Shown here piece after piece: positions 7,952-22,900 of a stretch of 64,000 nt of DNA (the stretch's first letter is position 1; every line of letters starts with the position of its first letter). The notes below the pieces were generated by a model. That model was not told the origin of the DNA and did not search any database. It worked only from the letters and a program-made list of their open reading frames with translations. This DNA is from Rhabditoides inermis (Eukaryota > Nematoda > Chromadorea > Rhabditida > Rhabditidae): contig CAWZYM010000394.1 in assembly GCA_963966185.1 (NCBI GenBank), positions 62,001 to 126,000 of the forward strand, written 5' to 3'. Both the position numbers and the translations under genes were made by a program.

Positions 7952-10900
7952 ATGCCACCCCCGAATTCTCCGCGCACGCCTTCCCCGTGTGGTTCGGAGG
8001 GAGCGTGTGCGCCGTTCTCCTCCCCTGTCACTCCCCCCACTCCCCGACCGCGCACTCTCCTCCCTCCCCGACCCGCGCCCCGCACACGACTCCTCTTCAA
8101 CACCCATCTTCCCGATTCCGATTCCACTGACCTTTCTGCTATCGTGAAATATCGTCAGATTGCCACCGTGTCCCCGACGAGGGAATGTGCTGATACGGAT
8201 ACCGTAACCCGTCGACTCGCAGTACCTTTTCTACTCACAGACATGGAGGCTGTTCCGGAGAAGGAGCGCTTGTCACGGTGAGCTTTTCGCTTATTTGTTA
8301 TTTGTTATATTTTATATTGTGTACTGTGGATTGTGTATGATATGATGCAAGGAGTGATGGTAGTGGGAATGAGTGAGGGAAGGGAGAGTGAGGAGGGAGT
8401 GTTGTGTTGTGATTCACCCCTTGCATTGTTCGCTGCTTCCACACTCTGTTCGGATCGATCCGCCACCGTGGGAATGAGATGCTGACAGAGTGTGATCGAT
8501 GCTGTGCCATTCTATTGACTTGTATCCATCCATTCATTTCGCCTCCTTCTCTCCCTTCATTCCACTCCCTTTGTACCATACCGCCTCGTTGTTTTTGCAT
8601 GTGAATGAGACGGGCAATCGCCTCCTCTCACTACTCTTTCGCATAGCAATCGACTGACCGTGAAACCAGACAATTCGATATGCCGATAATTATGGGAGAG
8701 GGAGAGAGAATGCGGGAAATCAATCCCTGTGTTTTCATATGGGATGACTGGATGAAGGGACGGGGATGATCTCATAATAGTTGATTATTTGAGGAACCGA
8801 AGCGAGGAGTGCGGGGAGGAGTCGATCTGTGTTCGGGTCGACGACATCACCTCGCAAGAATCGGCCGACGACGATTCCATCACAGGTAAGCAGTCCGATT
8901 GATTGATTCATGTCTCTCCAATCGCTCACACTGACATTTATCCGTGCTGCGGGCATTTAGTGAATGATTTGGTTGACCGATTCGTAGTATGACTAATCTC
9001 TGTTTTCTATTCTCGCTTATCGATGATTCACCTGTCTTCCTCGTATTCCCGTTGTCTTCGATGAATGATCGCATTCAATGAGGGGTGTGATGTTTTGGTA
9101 TTTGCAATCGGCTAGATCCGGTTAGCAATTTACTGCATCGCGCGCGTGTTTTGACTCGTTTCGGTAGCGGTTCAGGTTCTCATCATGTCTGTCACTCACG
9201 TCGATTTCAATGCGTTCACTGGCATATTATTATTTCCACAGTACCGGCGTACCGACAATACAATGTTCTTGTACTTAGCAGGTGTTGTGTTGCTGTTTTG
9301 TGATCCGCCCTGTTTGAACATCTTCTTATGCCCGTTTCTGCGCGACTCATCCTCGCGCTTCTCCCAGCCACTTCCGGTCCTCGCTGTTCCATCACTCGCG
9401 TGTGTGATTATCTGTTTGTTTTGCCCCTCTGAGAGAGTGCGTGATGGCGAGAGTGTGAGGGTGATAGAGGAAGAGGAGACCACCCCAAGGTGTGAAGATG
9501 CTCTCTGTGACACCAGCGCTCCTCTTTTTCACGCAGTTCTTTCGCCGCCCTTTTCGTTCTTGCCATATGGATGTAGTTTGCAGGATCTCCTTCTCTCTCT
9601 TCCCCTCGTACCGTTTACGATTACGAGTCCGGCCCCGCATAGTGAGAGTGTGAAGTGAGATGGGATGGAGTTTTTGAATGGCTCAGCGAGAATGGATACG
9701 CCATTATAGTGTCTGTCGAAGTCGCGTTCACTCTAGTCCACCGCCACCCTCTCTCGTAGTGTGATGGAGGAGGCATTTGGATATGTTGTCGATCGGTGGC
9801 TGACTCAGCTGATTGTATCTGCAGTGGGAGGAGGGGCTGCATTCGAACGTGGCTGTCGTGTGACTCAATCCAATCTGCCTCCTCCAATTGACTGTAGATG
9901 ATGGAATGCCCCCCTCCCCTCCCAGGTGTCGCTTACTCCCCCTTCGCGCCCTCCTTTGATTGCATTTGTGCTCTCAGATTGATTGTCGTCTGATGGCTGG
10001 ATGATTGGCTCATCTGTGGATCGCGCGTTTCGCCACTCTTGTTATTCACCCCTCTCCCCATTCTTTCAATCATGCGATGCGGTTTCATTATGCGTCTCCC
10101 ATTGTCTCCCCTCCACACCCCGCTTCTAATCACGACTAGTTCTCTTTTTCATTCATTCATTCACCCTTCCAGTTTCAAACTATGTGAAACTATGTCGTCT
10201 ATGTATTCTATTTCAGACGACGTTTGTGTCGAGGCAGTTGAAGAACCTTCATCGCCTATCCGGAAATCACAAGAGGTGGGTATTGTATTTGTGTATATTG
10301 TTTATGTTACATTTGCATTTGTTTCTAATGTAGTTTCAGATGGTGGAATGGCCGGCTCTGGCGGCGGAGTACTCTAGCAGTCCAGTGGTACAGAAGGAGC
10401 TGATACAAGCACACGAGGAGGTGAGTATCATTTTCTCCTTCCTCTCCTGATTCCTCTCATGTTCATCTCCTAACCAGCATCGTCCCCGCCCGCCCTCCCT
10501 CCATTTATTCGACTCGACCGCATCCACGTCTTTCAATGTGTCCGCAAACTCATCCCGCAGGTATTTCATTATGCCTTACTTGTAAATTATTTGTTTGAAG
10601 GTCATCAACATGCCACTCTCCTCCTCCCACCGCTAAAGTAACACTACTGGAGAAGATTGTGCGCACGCATCCCATATGGTAGATTAGGATTCTCGTTCCA
10701 TTTCCATGTTCCGTTGAGGTACCTGCAACACGTGGGTCGCTCAGCAGCCACTCACCTCCTGCGTCGAATGCACCCGGGGGTGAGTGCTCGTCTCCTGCTC
10801 TCATTCATCCACCCATCCAGGCCTTCATCGTGCGCTCGTCCTCCCGCCCCAATGCGATGGCCCTGTCCGTCCGCCTTCCACCGGGACTGGGAATGGACAC

Positions 10901-13900
10901 GGACCACTACATCATCGAGTGAGTGCGAGTGGGATGTGTTGGTTGATGTGGAGTGTAGGTCGGATGGCCGTGGTCGGAGCGTGCGACTCGAGTCGTCTCC
11001 CTACTCGTTCAACTCACTCCCGCTCCTTATCCAACACTACTGCTACAATGGGTACGGTATTCAAGAATGCATTGTCATGTTTCAATGTGGTTTGTTCAGG
11101 GAGGAGCTGCAGGTGCGTCTGGCCCTCGCGGCTGTGGTGGCCGAGTCGACATCGACCAAGCAGCTGCAGAGCATGGCCCTCATGGGACAGGGTGGGTGTG
11201 TGGCGTGTGTGTCGTGTCCATTGACACCTGTGACACGGTGTTCCCGCACCTATGAGTGCCTCTCTTGCCTCGCGGCCATCATAAAGACTCGCTTTAGTGC
11301 GCGCGACGGGCGGCCAATGTGTCCATATAACATTACACAGTGGCAGTGAGTGAGTGGAGGGGCATAGTGAGCGGGGTGAGAGCGGCCGAGAGCGGCAAGC
11401 GCCTAATTTATTGCCGGCGTGGAGTGTTGTGTGAGGCAGATTAGCACATGGCTGTCGAGATGCTATATCGCAACATGGCTGTAGCCAACTCGGCCGATCC
11501 GCCGATCACTCACTGCCTCCCCACACATCTCTCCTTCATCCTCCTAATGCACTCGTGTGTCGTCTTGTTTCCCCTCACACAGATTGCGGCTTATTTCATA
11601 TTTTGAGTGGACATGTGGTCGCATCCTCGCCCTCGCATTGTTTTGTCTCCCTCTGATGTCAGCACTTTCCACATCTCCTCTTTCCTCCCCCACTCCCTCT
11701 CCTTGGGTGTATCTTCTTCTGTCCCCTCCCATATTTGCGTTCGTGTTGTGAGCATAGAGAGGTGTGAATAATATGTGGCGAACGAGCCCGTGAGATCACT
11801 CTCTCCAATATGCAAATGTGATGTGCACGCGGTGTCGAGAGAGTGTGGTCAGTGGAGAGGGGCAGATAGGTAGAGAGCAGATTGAGTGTAGTGTAGTGAG
11901 AGGTCGCAGAGAAGTGAGGGCTGACCCTTGCAGAAGTGCACACAGTGGAGGGGAGTGTGAGTGGATGTGGCCCGATCTGCTCGCTGCATCTCCCCCACTT
12001 GCATGGATACATTCAGTCTCACACTCACTTTGTATTCCCTTTTCTCTTTGCGTCTTCGAGTGCCTCGCACCGTCTGCCGTTTCACTCGAGATCGCCCCTC
12101 AACTCTCAACTCCGTCAACTGTCTGCATCAAGTGTTCCTATTGCATGCATCCTCTTTATCCGAATCCGTATCCGTTTCTCTCGCATTTCCTCATTATGCT
12201 TGACTGGCGCGTGACCCGTGCCTGATCCGTGATCCGATGAGTGTTTATTTGTTTACCGTTGGTTGCATATCCGCCGTGGACAGGTGTTGCTTGGCGTCTC
12301 GTTCTACCCCGCACTCTCTCATTAGCCTCGCGTCTCCCACACAACCACACATTCAACAACATTTGTCTTTCTTCTCCCAAGTGCACTTTATTTTGAGCGC
12401 GTGTGCTGTTCATAGCGGATATTTGATATGTTCGAAGTGAGTGACCTTCCTCAACCTCTGTGTTAATTGTTGTTGTGGCGTGGCGCTATGCAGTAATCTC
12501 CGCTCGTCTATAGTATCACTCCTCTCCCCCTCTCTTCTCTCGCGCATCCTGCGAGTGTATGATCCTTGTCCTAGTTCGCCACTTCTTTCACCCCTCATGA
12601 ATGTGTGTGAATGAGTGCGAGTTCCGGCGACCGGCGACCGGCGTTGCCTCCTCCTCTTCTCACTAGTCATCGCTGCATTGGATGCGCCTGTCCACGCTGT
12701 ATCTATCCAATTCAACAACCACCTGCTACACTCGTCCTAACCGCGTGCTATGATTTATTCCCTTCAATCTACCCAATATCTCATCTTCATCCCATTTCAC
12801 CCCTGTCTCTAGCGTGTACCATTCTTGTGTGTGTGCTAGTATTGCGTGGTCGTATTGTGCGAATGAGTGTTGGAGGGATGTGTGGTGCGGGGATGCAAGA
12901 ATCGGTTGGATCTGAGGGAACAGGCAATACGACCCCCTCTCTCTCCTCCTCCGCTTGCGCCATTTACAGCCACTGGAGGGCTGCGCATGGATTGATCCCA
13001 CCCATCATCCACCATTCTTCTTTCCTGGCTTGTGTCTTTGTTGCTGCCCATATATGCTGATATAATGATATTTCTCTCGCGTGATTGATGCGAATTTTGA
13101 TGGGAATCAGGTTAGTGCGTGGTTGTGGATGGGAGAAGGCGGAGAAGGCGGGAGAGGGGAGAAGTGAGTGTCGCATTTCGGATCACGTGTCGTCTTCTCC
13201 GTGCCCTTGCCTTGCTCGTCCGACACTCGATATTGTTGCTGTGATCCGGTGTTGCTGCCGTGCCTACTCCCTCCCTCCATCACTCTGTCTCGCTCTTCTG
13301 ATTGGAGTGTAGTCGCATGATTCCCGTCCGTCTGGTCGTCTCGTATGGAGGGGAAGGCGCGGGAGGAGCGTCGTCGCTGCCCGGTCAGTCGCCGTCAGTC
13401 ATCCTCGGGGTATTGTATGACTAGAGATTGTATGAGGTGGGATGGATAGGGTCCGGTTTTCTGCACTCCCCTCTTCCTTTCTTTCGCTTATCCGTTCTAC
13501 TCGAGTATACTGCGAGTCGCATTTCTCCCTCCGGGACAACACGCAGAAAGTGAGCGGAAGGAAGTACTACCCTTTTCCGTCACGTCATTTTCGGATGTTC
13601 CGCTCTTTCGCTTAGCCCTTCTCAGTAATTACGGTATGGTGCCATCTGTTTTTGAGAAATTGTCGAGGTTTCGAAATGTGGCTTTCCGGGTCTCATTGGC
13701 TATGCAAATTGCGAGGCACATCGCACAGTATTGTCAGCTGTTCGTCACAGTTAGGATGGACGGAGAGAGACATTGAATGTTTGCGTTTCTTTTCTTGTGT
13801 GTTTTGTCTGGCACTCAAGTACTTACTATTTATTACTGTCTGCAGTCATTAATCGAACATGTGCCGGCAATTAGTGAATGATTGGAGTTTGGTGATGGGA

Positions 13901-16900
13901 TGTGACAAGTATTGATTGAATCAGCGAGAGAGATGGGCGAGAGAGTGTGGGGATCGGAGAGAGTGTGGAGCGAGAGGGGGATTTGCATTATCTGATAGCC
14001 GCGCGACGAGAGAGTGGAAGGGAAGTGGGAGCGAGGTCAGAATCCGCGTTTCTCCCGTCTCTCTCCTTCCCGCACTGTCTCTTCCGTTTTATGTGTTGAG
14101 AATGGTCTCATCCGATATTCACTCTCTTTCCCTGCATCCTGTTCCCCCACTGTACTTGTGCCAAGTGTGATTGTGATTGTGATTGGATTGATTGTAGACT
14201 TCTGGACGTCCGAGATGTCACTGCCGCGAGTCGGCGCCGGCCACTCCCACTCGAGGGCTGCGAGTATCGGAGGATCATCCACAACCAGCAGCACAAGGAG
14301 TACAGGTGGGCAGAGTGAGACGGGGATAGATAGAATGTCATTATTGTAGGCCCCTCTCTGCAACAACACACTCACAGCTACATGACAGACAATGGATGCC
14401 CGGTCGGACAGTACACCGTCGACAGGTTGGTGTCCATTCTGTTCTCTAACCTCTTATCACACTCAGCATATCCTTCCAGGACTGCGATGTTGACGAAGAA
14501 GCGCCCGTCGTCAGCGCGCGAGTGGCGCGGTCGTGGAGGGTCGGAGACTCGCGGGAGGGAGGGACAGCCGCCCGCCGACACACCCAGTCCCCCATCCAAG
14601 CACGACAGGACAGACGAGAACGACTCGACTCGCCTCTCTCGCAGCAAGGACGTGCGCTCGGCGTCTGTCCGCGTCTCCAAGGGTAAGTCGCTCAGAACCT
14701 GCTGCTGGCAAGTGTGGATATCGCGTGAAGAGGCTGGGAGATAGTGGATGAGTGTGGAGTGGGAGTGGAGTGAGCGTATCACTGTCCCGCCTGTACACGT
14801 ACTCCACTCTTCTGTTTGTGAAAGTGATCAGCTGATTGATTGTTGTGTTATTTCAGCGCAAGGTCGCGATTTATCAGTGGGGGCACGCGGATTTCTCCGC
14901 AAAATATTCGGATCGGATTCTGCCGGTGGAGCAGGAGCTGGAGGAGCAGGAGCAGGGAAGGGAGAACGCGCCGCCATCCACCAACTCGCACACTGCGACT
15001 ACTTCATTCCCGTGCCCGCTGGCACTGTCAAAAGGTGCGTCGTCTCTCATCCACTTTTTTCTCCGTGTGATGTATTGATGGCGGTTTTCTTGCGTGTCGA
15101 CTCGATTCACGTTGTTGATTCACGCACCGGCTGATGTCCCCTTCTTTCAGCAGTCATTCTGCGATGGAGCTGGAGCGGGCGAGTGAGCAGCTACTGCGAC
15201 ACGCAAACGACTTCGCCTCAACCTTCAAACCACAAGGTGAGTAGAGGAGATGAGTGACTGAGGATGTGTGCGGTTGTTGTGCGAATGTTTGCGGGCAGGC
15301 GGGAAGGGATGGATAGATGGATGCGGGAGTGACTGAGTGTTGTACTGACCCGTCAATCACCCTCCCCTGCCTTGCCTCGCTTCCCCGCATGCCAACTCCC
15401 TGTCCATGTGGTCATACTGAGTGATCGATTGCTGATTAGTTACCTATGCTATGGTGATGCGGCGGACCCGCTGTGAGTCGTCTTCTCCTCCCTTTCCTGT
15501 ACAGTTTCGTCTTGCAGCGGCGTCTTCATCCCGCAAGGGAGTGTTCGGTGCCCGTCGGGAGCGCTCTGACCTGTGTGCTTCGTCGGCGCTCCGCATCGCG
15601 CAGCACACCCAGGGCAGTCCTCCCCCCGTGGCATGCCAGCCAGCCTCTCCCAGAGTGCCCCTTGTGCCTCCCAAACACGCACTCGATGGAGACGCGATGA
15701 AGGGATGCGTCGAGTCACTCAGGAGAAAGAGGTGCGAAACACAGTGTATCGTATGCTGGGAGTACGTGTTGTATGAGAAAGAAAGTACAGTGCATGTTGC
15801 GTGGACTATACAGTGTTCTTTCTCTTCGCACGCACTGTTGCTTGAAAGGGCGCAGCGGAAGCGAGCGAGTCTATTGCGATGAGACACGCGCCGGAAACAC
15901 TCGGCATTCCCACATTCATGCATTGCAGACTGCAGACTACGGACGAGATGCTAGGCCCTGTCGCCGGCGAGAGGGAGGCAGAGGATGTGGTGGTCCGAGC
16001 GAGGGAGTGGGGTTGGAGGGCGCGAGCCTCACCCGACCACAGACTCTCCGTGCCCAACCTATCCGAACCACCTGCCAACCCGTCCGGAAAGGCCCTCCAG
16101 GGAAGACTTCGTGGAGGAGACGGACAGCTTACTGTGAGTTCTTCACTATGTTCTATGATTGTACATTCCATATTGTAGACTATCAATGAGGGTCTGATCA
16201 CTCCTGTGATCCGGCGGAAGCAGTTCGGAGACGCGAACGGGAACAGTCTCCACGATACACTGCACAGCAACAGCTCAGGTAAGTCTTTCCGAATATAAAA
16301 CTTTTGAAAAAAACGTTAGCATGTGATGTTGCAGGAGAGGAGCCGGTGGCGGGTGCGGTGTCTCGCGGGCGGGACGCACTGCAGGCCCTGTTCGAGTCGC
16401 GCGCTCCTCTCCAGCAGACGATGCCCTCCCCCAGCAAGGACCAACTAGGCAGACGGTGCGTCCTCTCCCCTCTTCTCCCCTCTACTCTTCTCTCATATGC
16501 ATTCCCCGCCCGCCTATACAACTTTACGATTTGCATCGAGTGGAAAAAGAGGGCCCGACTACTCGAGTGTTGTTCTTTCTAATGTTCAGCCGGGCCACAG
16601 CCGGTTTCTGAGATTGCGATCTCCCGACCTGCTTCTCTCCTCCTCTCGCATACGCACACTCTCTCGGCGTATATTTCTCTTCTCTTCCAACATTGACACG
16701 CTATTTCGGTACCCTCTGTACAGCAGCTTGTACGGGTTGAAAACGCCTTGATTATTTATTTGATTGTGCCCGAGTAGAGTGGGTCTTTGAACGTACCGGT
16801 TGGTGGGTGGAAGTGCGATGTGATCGCTCCTCGTCCAGTCCACCTCCCAATGCCTGCCACTTGCACTTGCACTGCCACTTGAGTTGAAACACAGGTGGCT

Positions 16901-19900
16901 CGTATCGCATAGCATTTGCATTCTCCCTCCACCCCTCTTCCCCTCTTCCCGCCTATAGCTTTCCATTTCCTCTTCAAACACCCGTGTATGCGTATGTGTG
17001 TGTGTCTGCTTTTGCTGCGAATCCGACAATGCTAGGTGTACTATGCGTAGAGAGTGTATGCCATGTGTATGCCATGAATCACGACTGAGTTGCTTTCGCC
17101 GTGCGCTCTTTCATCCAAGCATTCCAAATATGCTAGTACTGTATGCGTATGATCAGGTCTGGTAGCCGATCATTCCCCTCCAGCCGCCTGGATGTTTTCC
17201 AATCCGCGCACTTGAAGTGCTCTCAGGACGTTCCTCTCTGTCTCTCTTCGCCCTATTCACTATCTTGCTTTCTCTCACCGCCTGCTCCTCTCCGATCGAG
17301 TGTTCCCTCGCCGTCCGTCTGTCCTGTTTGCGGAGAAGAGTAGTAGTTTTTGTGATGTTGAGAGAGGGAGTGAATGGCTGTGCTTCCGGTATTCACACGT
17401 ACCCCTCCCTTCTCCGCATTTTATGACACCTCTCTTTCTCTCTTCCGCGATATCACACTTTGCGGCGGTATAGTTTCCGTTCCGATCGAAGATAAGAGGT
17501 GCATTTTATGCGCGAATGTGTCTCTTCGCCTGCGTTGAATTTCTTCCTTTCCTCTTCGCGACTTTGAATCGAAGCGAGGATAGGAGAGGGAAAGGAGAGG
17601 AGATGAAGTGTAATAGCGGGTGCGGAATGCTCAGTCCTCATCCACGCATGACATGTTATTATTGTGTGGTGGGGCGATCGTATAGGTGGTGTGTGATTAT
17701 GCATGCGGCTTTCTCGCTCTCCTCCCTCTTTGTGTCTCCCTTTCCCGCGCGGCTCTGTAGCTCCAGGCGCATCCTCCTCCTTCTACTCACTCTCAGTGAG
17801 TGACAGCGGCTACTTGCGAGCCTTTTATCCCCAATCCTCCGATCCGCATGATCCATGGTGGGAAAGTGGAGGGCAACTCTCTCACTCTGGCTCTCTCTCT
17901 TCCTCCCCTCCCCTCCACTCCTCTCCTCTCTCTCCCTTGTTGGTTTCCGTAATGTGATCCAGATCCGTTCCCCACTCGCTCACTCCCTCTTTTGACTGGA
18001 TCGCGTGTAGTTTTTGTGCGTTTTCGCATCCACGATATTTGCCTACGAAAGAAGTTGTGATTCGTGATTTTGTGGTGGGGAACGTGTGCTGGGTAATCTG
18101 ATACTTGCTGTGCTTGTCCCCGGTTTGTCGCATGCGATTTGATTGAGAAGTGTGAGAAGTGGATAGGTGAAGAGTAGTAGAAGGCGAGAGACGCACATTC
18201 GGGTCGGCCTTTGATCGCAGGAAGCCGGGAGATTGCATTACATTCTCTCGGTTTTGTAAAGTATGCGGTGTGGAGTGGTTGGTTGGGCTACCACCTGGAG
18301 GGTCACCCCGTCAATCACATCCGCTCATTGCGTCACACCCTCCACTCCCTTCCGCCACTGTCCTCATGCCACTGTCGTCATCACATCCACATACCTTTTC
18401 TCCTCCGCATGTTTCCACTCGTTCTATGCGCCTCCTGTCGCCTGCCTCTCCTCGAATCACACCATCTCTCTATAATGGAGGGTATTGTCGTGGCGTATGT
18501 GACTCTGGTATACTCTTAATAGCAGCAGTTGTCGTGAATTGCGCCTTGTTGTGTGCTATTTTGAGAACATCTTCTCTGTACGCTGTGCGGTCGTTGAAAC
18601 TGTGTGGTGATTTGCAATTCGGAGGTTGGTACAATTTGTGGTGATTTATGCGTCGGTCGTTTCGGCTTGGATGAAAGGGCTGTTCCCTCTTTGTGAAGAA
18701 GGTGCATCTCCTCTCTTCGCCTTCTTCTCTTGAGTATTCCATGTTCAAATGCCACATGCATCACTCTCTGGCTATCCGCCAATTCACTCCGATCGCACAT
18801 TCAGATAACTATGCCAGTTGCCAGTTTTTTTCACTCGCTTTTACTGGCTTCTCTCTCGTAAGCTTACCCAATCGGACCACCCACTGTGGTGCTTGACCCG
18901 ATGTCATATGCCTCCGATTTGCTCCAGCTCCTCCCTCTTTCTTTATTAACTCGATATTTTTTGATCTTGGCAATTAGCGCGTAGTGAGTGTTGATGAAGT
19001 GATTGTAGCTGGTTGGTGGAAGATGATCTAGTTCCATTATGCTGACAGTCTGTTGTCGTCTATCTGTTCCATGGTGATCAGTCTAGAGTATCTCTAGAGA
19101 GTGCATTCCCACGTGTTGGATGGTCGAGTGTGTCTCCCTACCATGGAAGGTCACTCCTCCTTTCCCCTCTCTTTCATTCCACTCACCTCAATTCATTCTT
19201 CTTCTCACCACAGACCTACTTTGAACAGCCACCAGCCTCCCTGCCCATTCTTACCGCACTGTTTTTGTCGGATATGCGCAATGTATAATTATTCCACAAT
19301 TGGGCCATTGCACTCTTTTCCCATCCGGGTTGCTCTGATATGTTTCGCAAGTGTGACTCATGTCCTTTCTCCTATTCTGGGAGTGACCAGTACGCACTGA
19401 TTTGTGTATTCGTGTATGCATGGCTGCCCTCGGGTCATCTGCCAACTATTGTCCTTTCCTCTCTCCGGTGTATTTAGTATTCAGTGTTCGAATCGCCTAC
19501 CGTCTGTTCTCTCCCATAATTGTGCATCGCTCGTTCTCATCCCGCCAATCTATTGTCTCAGCTGAGCATCGCTTGATTAGATATTCAAATGTTTGTTGCG
19601 GGAGAGAGGGTGTAAGACGACTCCCTGTTCATCCTCCTCTCCTCTCCTCTCCTCTCCATCCCGCATCTGTTCCATCCCGCCCTTCTCCTCTTTCTCCCTA
19701 CGAGTGGTTACTTCCTCACACACTCTCTATCTCTCTATCTCTCTATCTCTCCCCTCTCCCTCTCCCACCTTCCTGCCACCCCTATTCCCCTATCCTTGCA
19801 ATTCGAGGTCACACCTATTGCAGGTGCGTTGTTATTATGCACTCACTCGCGCGTTGCTATACACTCTCTTCTGGGACCTTGTCATTACGAGTATTATACT

Positions 19901-22900
19901 CGCTTGCATCGATCCCCTCTCCTTGTTCCTTTCCGAGCCGCCGCGTGACCACTTCATTATGCTGATTTCCTGTGTCGCCGAGTCGCCGGCGATTGTGTTC
20001 GCTTCGATCCAGCATTCAACCGCTCCCTCTTCCATTTCTCCCCCTTGTCACCCCTCTGATATTCCATATCATGAACCTGTGATCATGAAGATCGAGCCAT
20101 ATGTCTCTCTCGATTGCGGCGCATTTGATTGTTTCCCTCTTATATAAGAGGCTAATATCATCTGTTCATTCATGGATGATGGGCAATTTGCAATCCGAGC
20201 TGCTTCTTCCCTCACGATTAGGTTTAAATGTGATTGGATCACTTTCTGCAGGATCCTTGCCTATCAACCACATATTGTTGACTGTTGTTGTTGATATGTG
20301 TGGATCAGCTGTTTTTTTATGTGAGGGGGCGATGCATCCATCACTCCTCCTTCCACCATCACAGTGCGGCAGAGGACTTACAAATTGTTTTGATCCCCCT
20401 CTGTCGCACGTACGATGGGCCGTAAATCAAGTGAGAGTGAAGGAGGCAGGTGATCTATTCAAGACAATCATTTCTCTCGCGCTCGTGTTCTTATCATGCT
20501 CTTATCTCCCTGAATCACATTTTTTGTTGTCCTGCACACGCCTCCATTTCGCCATGACTCTCGGTTGCAAGGGCGACCGAGCGACTAATTATTATAATTA
20601 GGGTGCGGGCAGCATTCAATCATTGTTATGATGTGGGTGTTGTCTCACTGCGCCGACTGATTGAAAAGCCGTGTCGGTGCGCTTCAGGGCTTTCCCTTTC
20701 AATGCGTATGGCTTCCGGAAAGAGAAAGCTGATTGTCCGCCTCTCGTTCTCTTTCATTCCATTCCACACGGTTCACTACATCCACTTTTCTGCGCACAAT
20801 CTTTGATCAGTCGCAAACCAGGCGGTTGCTTTCTATGTCAGTGGAATCTATCTCATGCACCACCTTATTGCGTTTATCTGGTCATACGGCGCGCGTTTTG
20901 CACCTGTCTCTCGTTCTCTCACTCTCACGCTAATGCCCTGAAGGCATATGATTATCCGATTAACATATGTGTGAGCCAAGGGTGTCATGTGCCCTAGGTG
21001 TGTCTGTTGGTCCTCTCCTGTCGCGCTTCTCCCGCCTCTGGGCTCGTCCTTGAGCCATCCAGTCACGCATTCTGCTACTAATGCGCCCACTCCCCACTCT
21101 CGTCTCTCTTTTTTGTTGCGTGGTGTTTGAGCGTTGTTTGTTTCAGATACAACAGCGAGCGCAGTCGCAGCGGACAGCCGCGAGTGATCGAAAGGGAACA
21201 GACGGGCAGCGCTCAGCGAGTGGCAAAGGGCACCGCCTGGCAGGCCATCAACTCGGAACTCAAGCACAGACAGAAGGTCGCCAAAGTAAGTATTTTGTAT
21301 ATGGGAGGGGGAGCATGACAGAGGGTTCGCGCACTCCCTTGAGTCGGCAACTGATTAGCGTATGCAAATGAGGAGCTTGTCTCGACTGGGTGTGGGCGGC
21401 AGCGCGATTCGGTCAGGGTCAGAGAGTGAAGAGGCAGAGGCGTCGAGTCGAGGCTCAAATTGCTAATATACGGTTGGTTTACGAGTGCTCTTCTCTCTTC
21501 TCGCGTGCATTTGCATGCCTCCAACGTTTATTCCCCACCCCCTCTTCTCTCCGTGCCATGTGGTTGATCATGCGATGCCACGGAATAGTTTTGTTGTTTG
21601 CAAATCGCCGTTCCTCTTCTCTCTCGTCCCCTTCTTCCTATTGCTCCGCATCTGTTCTGTCGGCTCTTCGCCGTTTCAAAAGACATCACTCTTCGTCGCA
21701 GATTGATTGTCAAAAGTGATTGGATGGGATCTATCCCATCCGACAGTCGCCTGTCGTCGTCGCCTTCGTTTTGCGCTGATTGCTTTCTCCTTCCCTTTTC
21801 CTACTAGCATTCTCCCGTTCTCGCAGTATTACAGATTGATCGCATTCAATGATTCTCCATTAGTTGTGTTCGTTTTCTATAAATCTTTTTCTACTTTGTT
21901 TGATCATCCTCTCCCTCCACTCTCCTCTCTCGTATTACATCTAGGATGTCTGTTGGTGGGCCGTTTTGGGTGACAGCCGGATGTCAGTGGAGGGTGGCGA
22001 GTGCAATTAGCTATTAGTGGCATTAGCACATGCCATCCTCGGTGACACCCGCCCCTCCTTCTCTCTACCCCCTCTTCTTGACCCCAAACCTCCGCACAAT
22101 CACTGCATTCTCGTCACATTCATATGTGTCCTAGCTGATTCCTGCGCTTCTACTATCGTCATCGTAGAGGAGTTGCGTGTCTTTTTCTGCTTGTGGTATG
22201 GAGGACGGTGTTCTCCCGTGGGTGGCAGCGGCGGTATGTGGCAGTGGCCTGCTAGTGCTAGGCCGTCTGCTCCCTCCCCGCTCCCTCCCGTCACTCCTCC
22301 CCTCCTCCCGAAGACACAAGGTGAATCAGGTGACGCGCTGATATGATCTGTAATCCGTTGATAATCTGATAGTATGTGGTGGGTGCGCGTGCGCGTGTGG
22401 GTGTACACATATTCTCTCACCTTGGCTCTCCCGCCGCCGGCAATCACTGTCCGCTGATCGTATGTGATCCGACAGTTGTATACAACAGCCGCATTGTCCC
22501 ATTTCCATCCCACTTACACTATGCACTATTTGGTGATCAAGGTAAGAAATGGTTAGAGTGATTAGCACCTCGCTAGATTGGCTTCAATTATGGCGGCCAG
22601 TTAGTGTGGGGTGGTAGCTAGGCCCGCGTCTGCTTGCTATTCTCGTTGCGAGGGAGGGACTCATTAAGGTGTATTTATTAGTAGGGCACGTTTTCTGGGA
22701 ATTGTTGCTTACCTCCGTTTTCTGTTCAGGTGCGTCCGACTCCGCAACAGAGACATCCTATGGAGGGCGACCGGATCAGTGAGTACGCACACCTCGGCGA
22801 ACTCGACAGAGGAGATGGTGAGTGGGAGGAGAGAGGAGAGAGGAGAGATGGGAGATGGGAGAAGGGAAGGGAGGGAGGGAGGGAAAGAGAGAGAGAGACG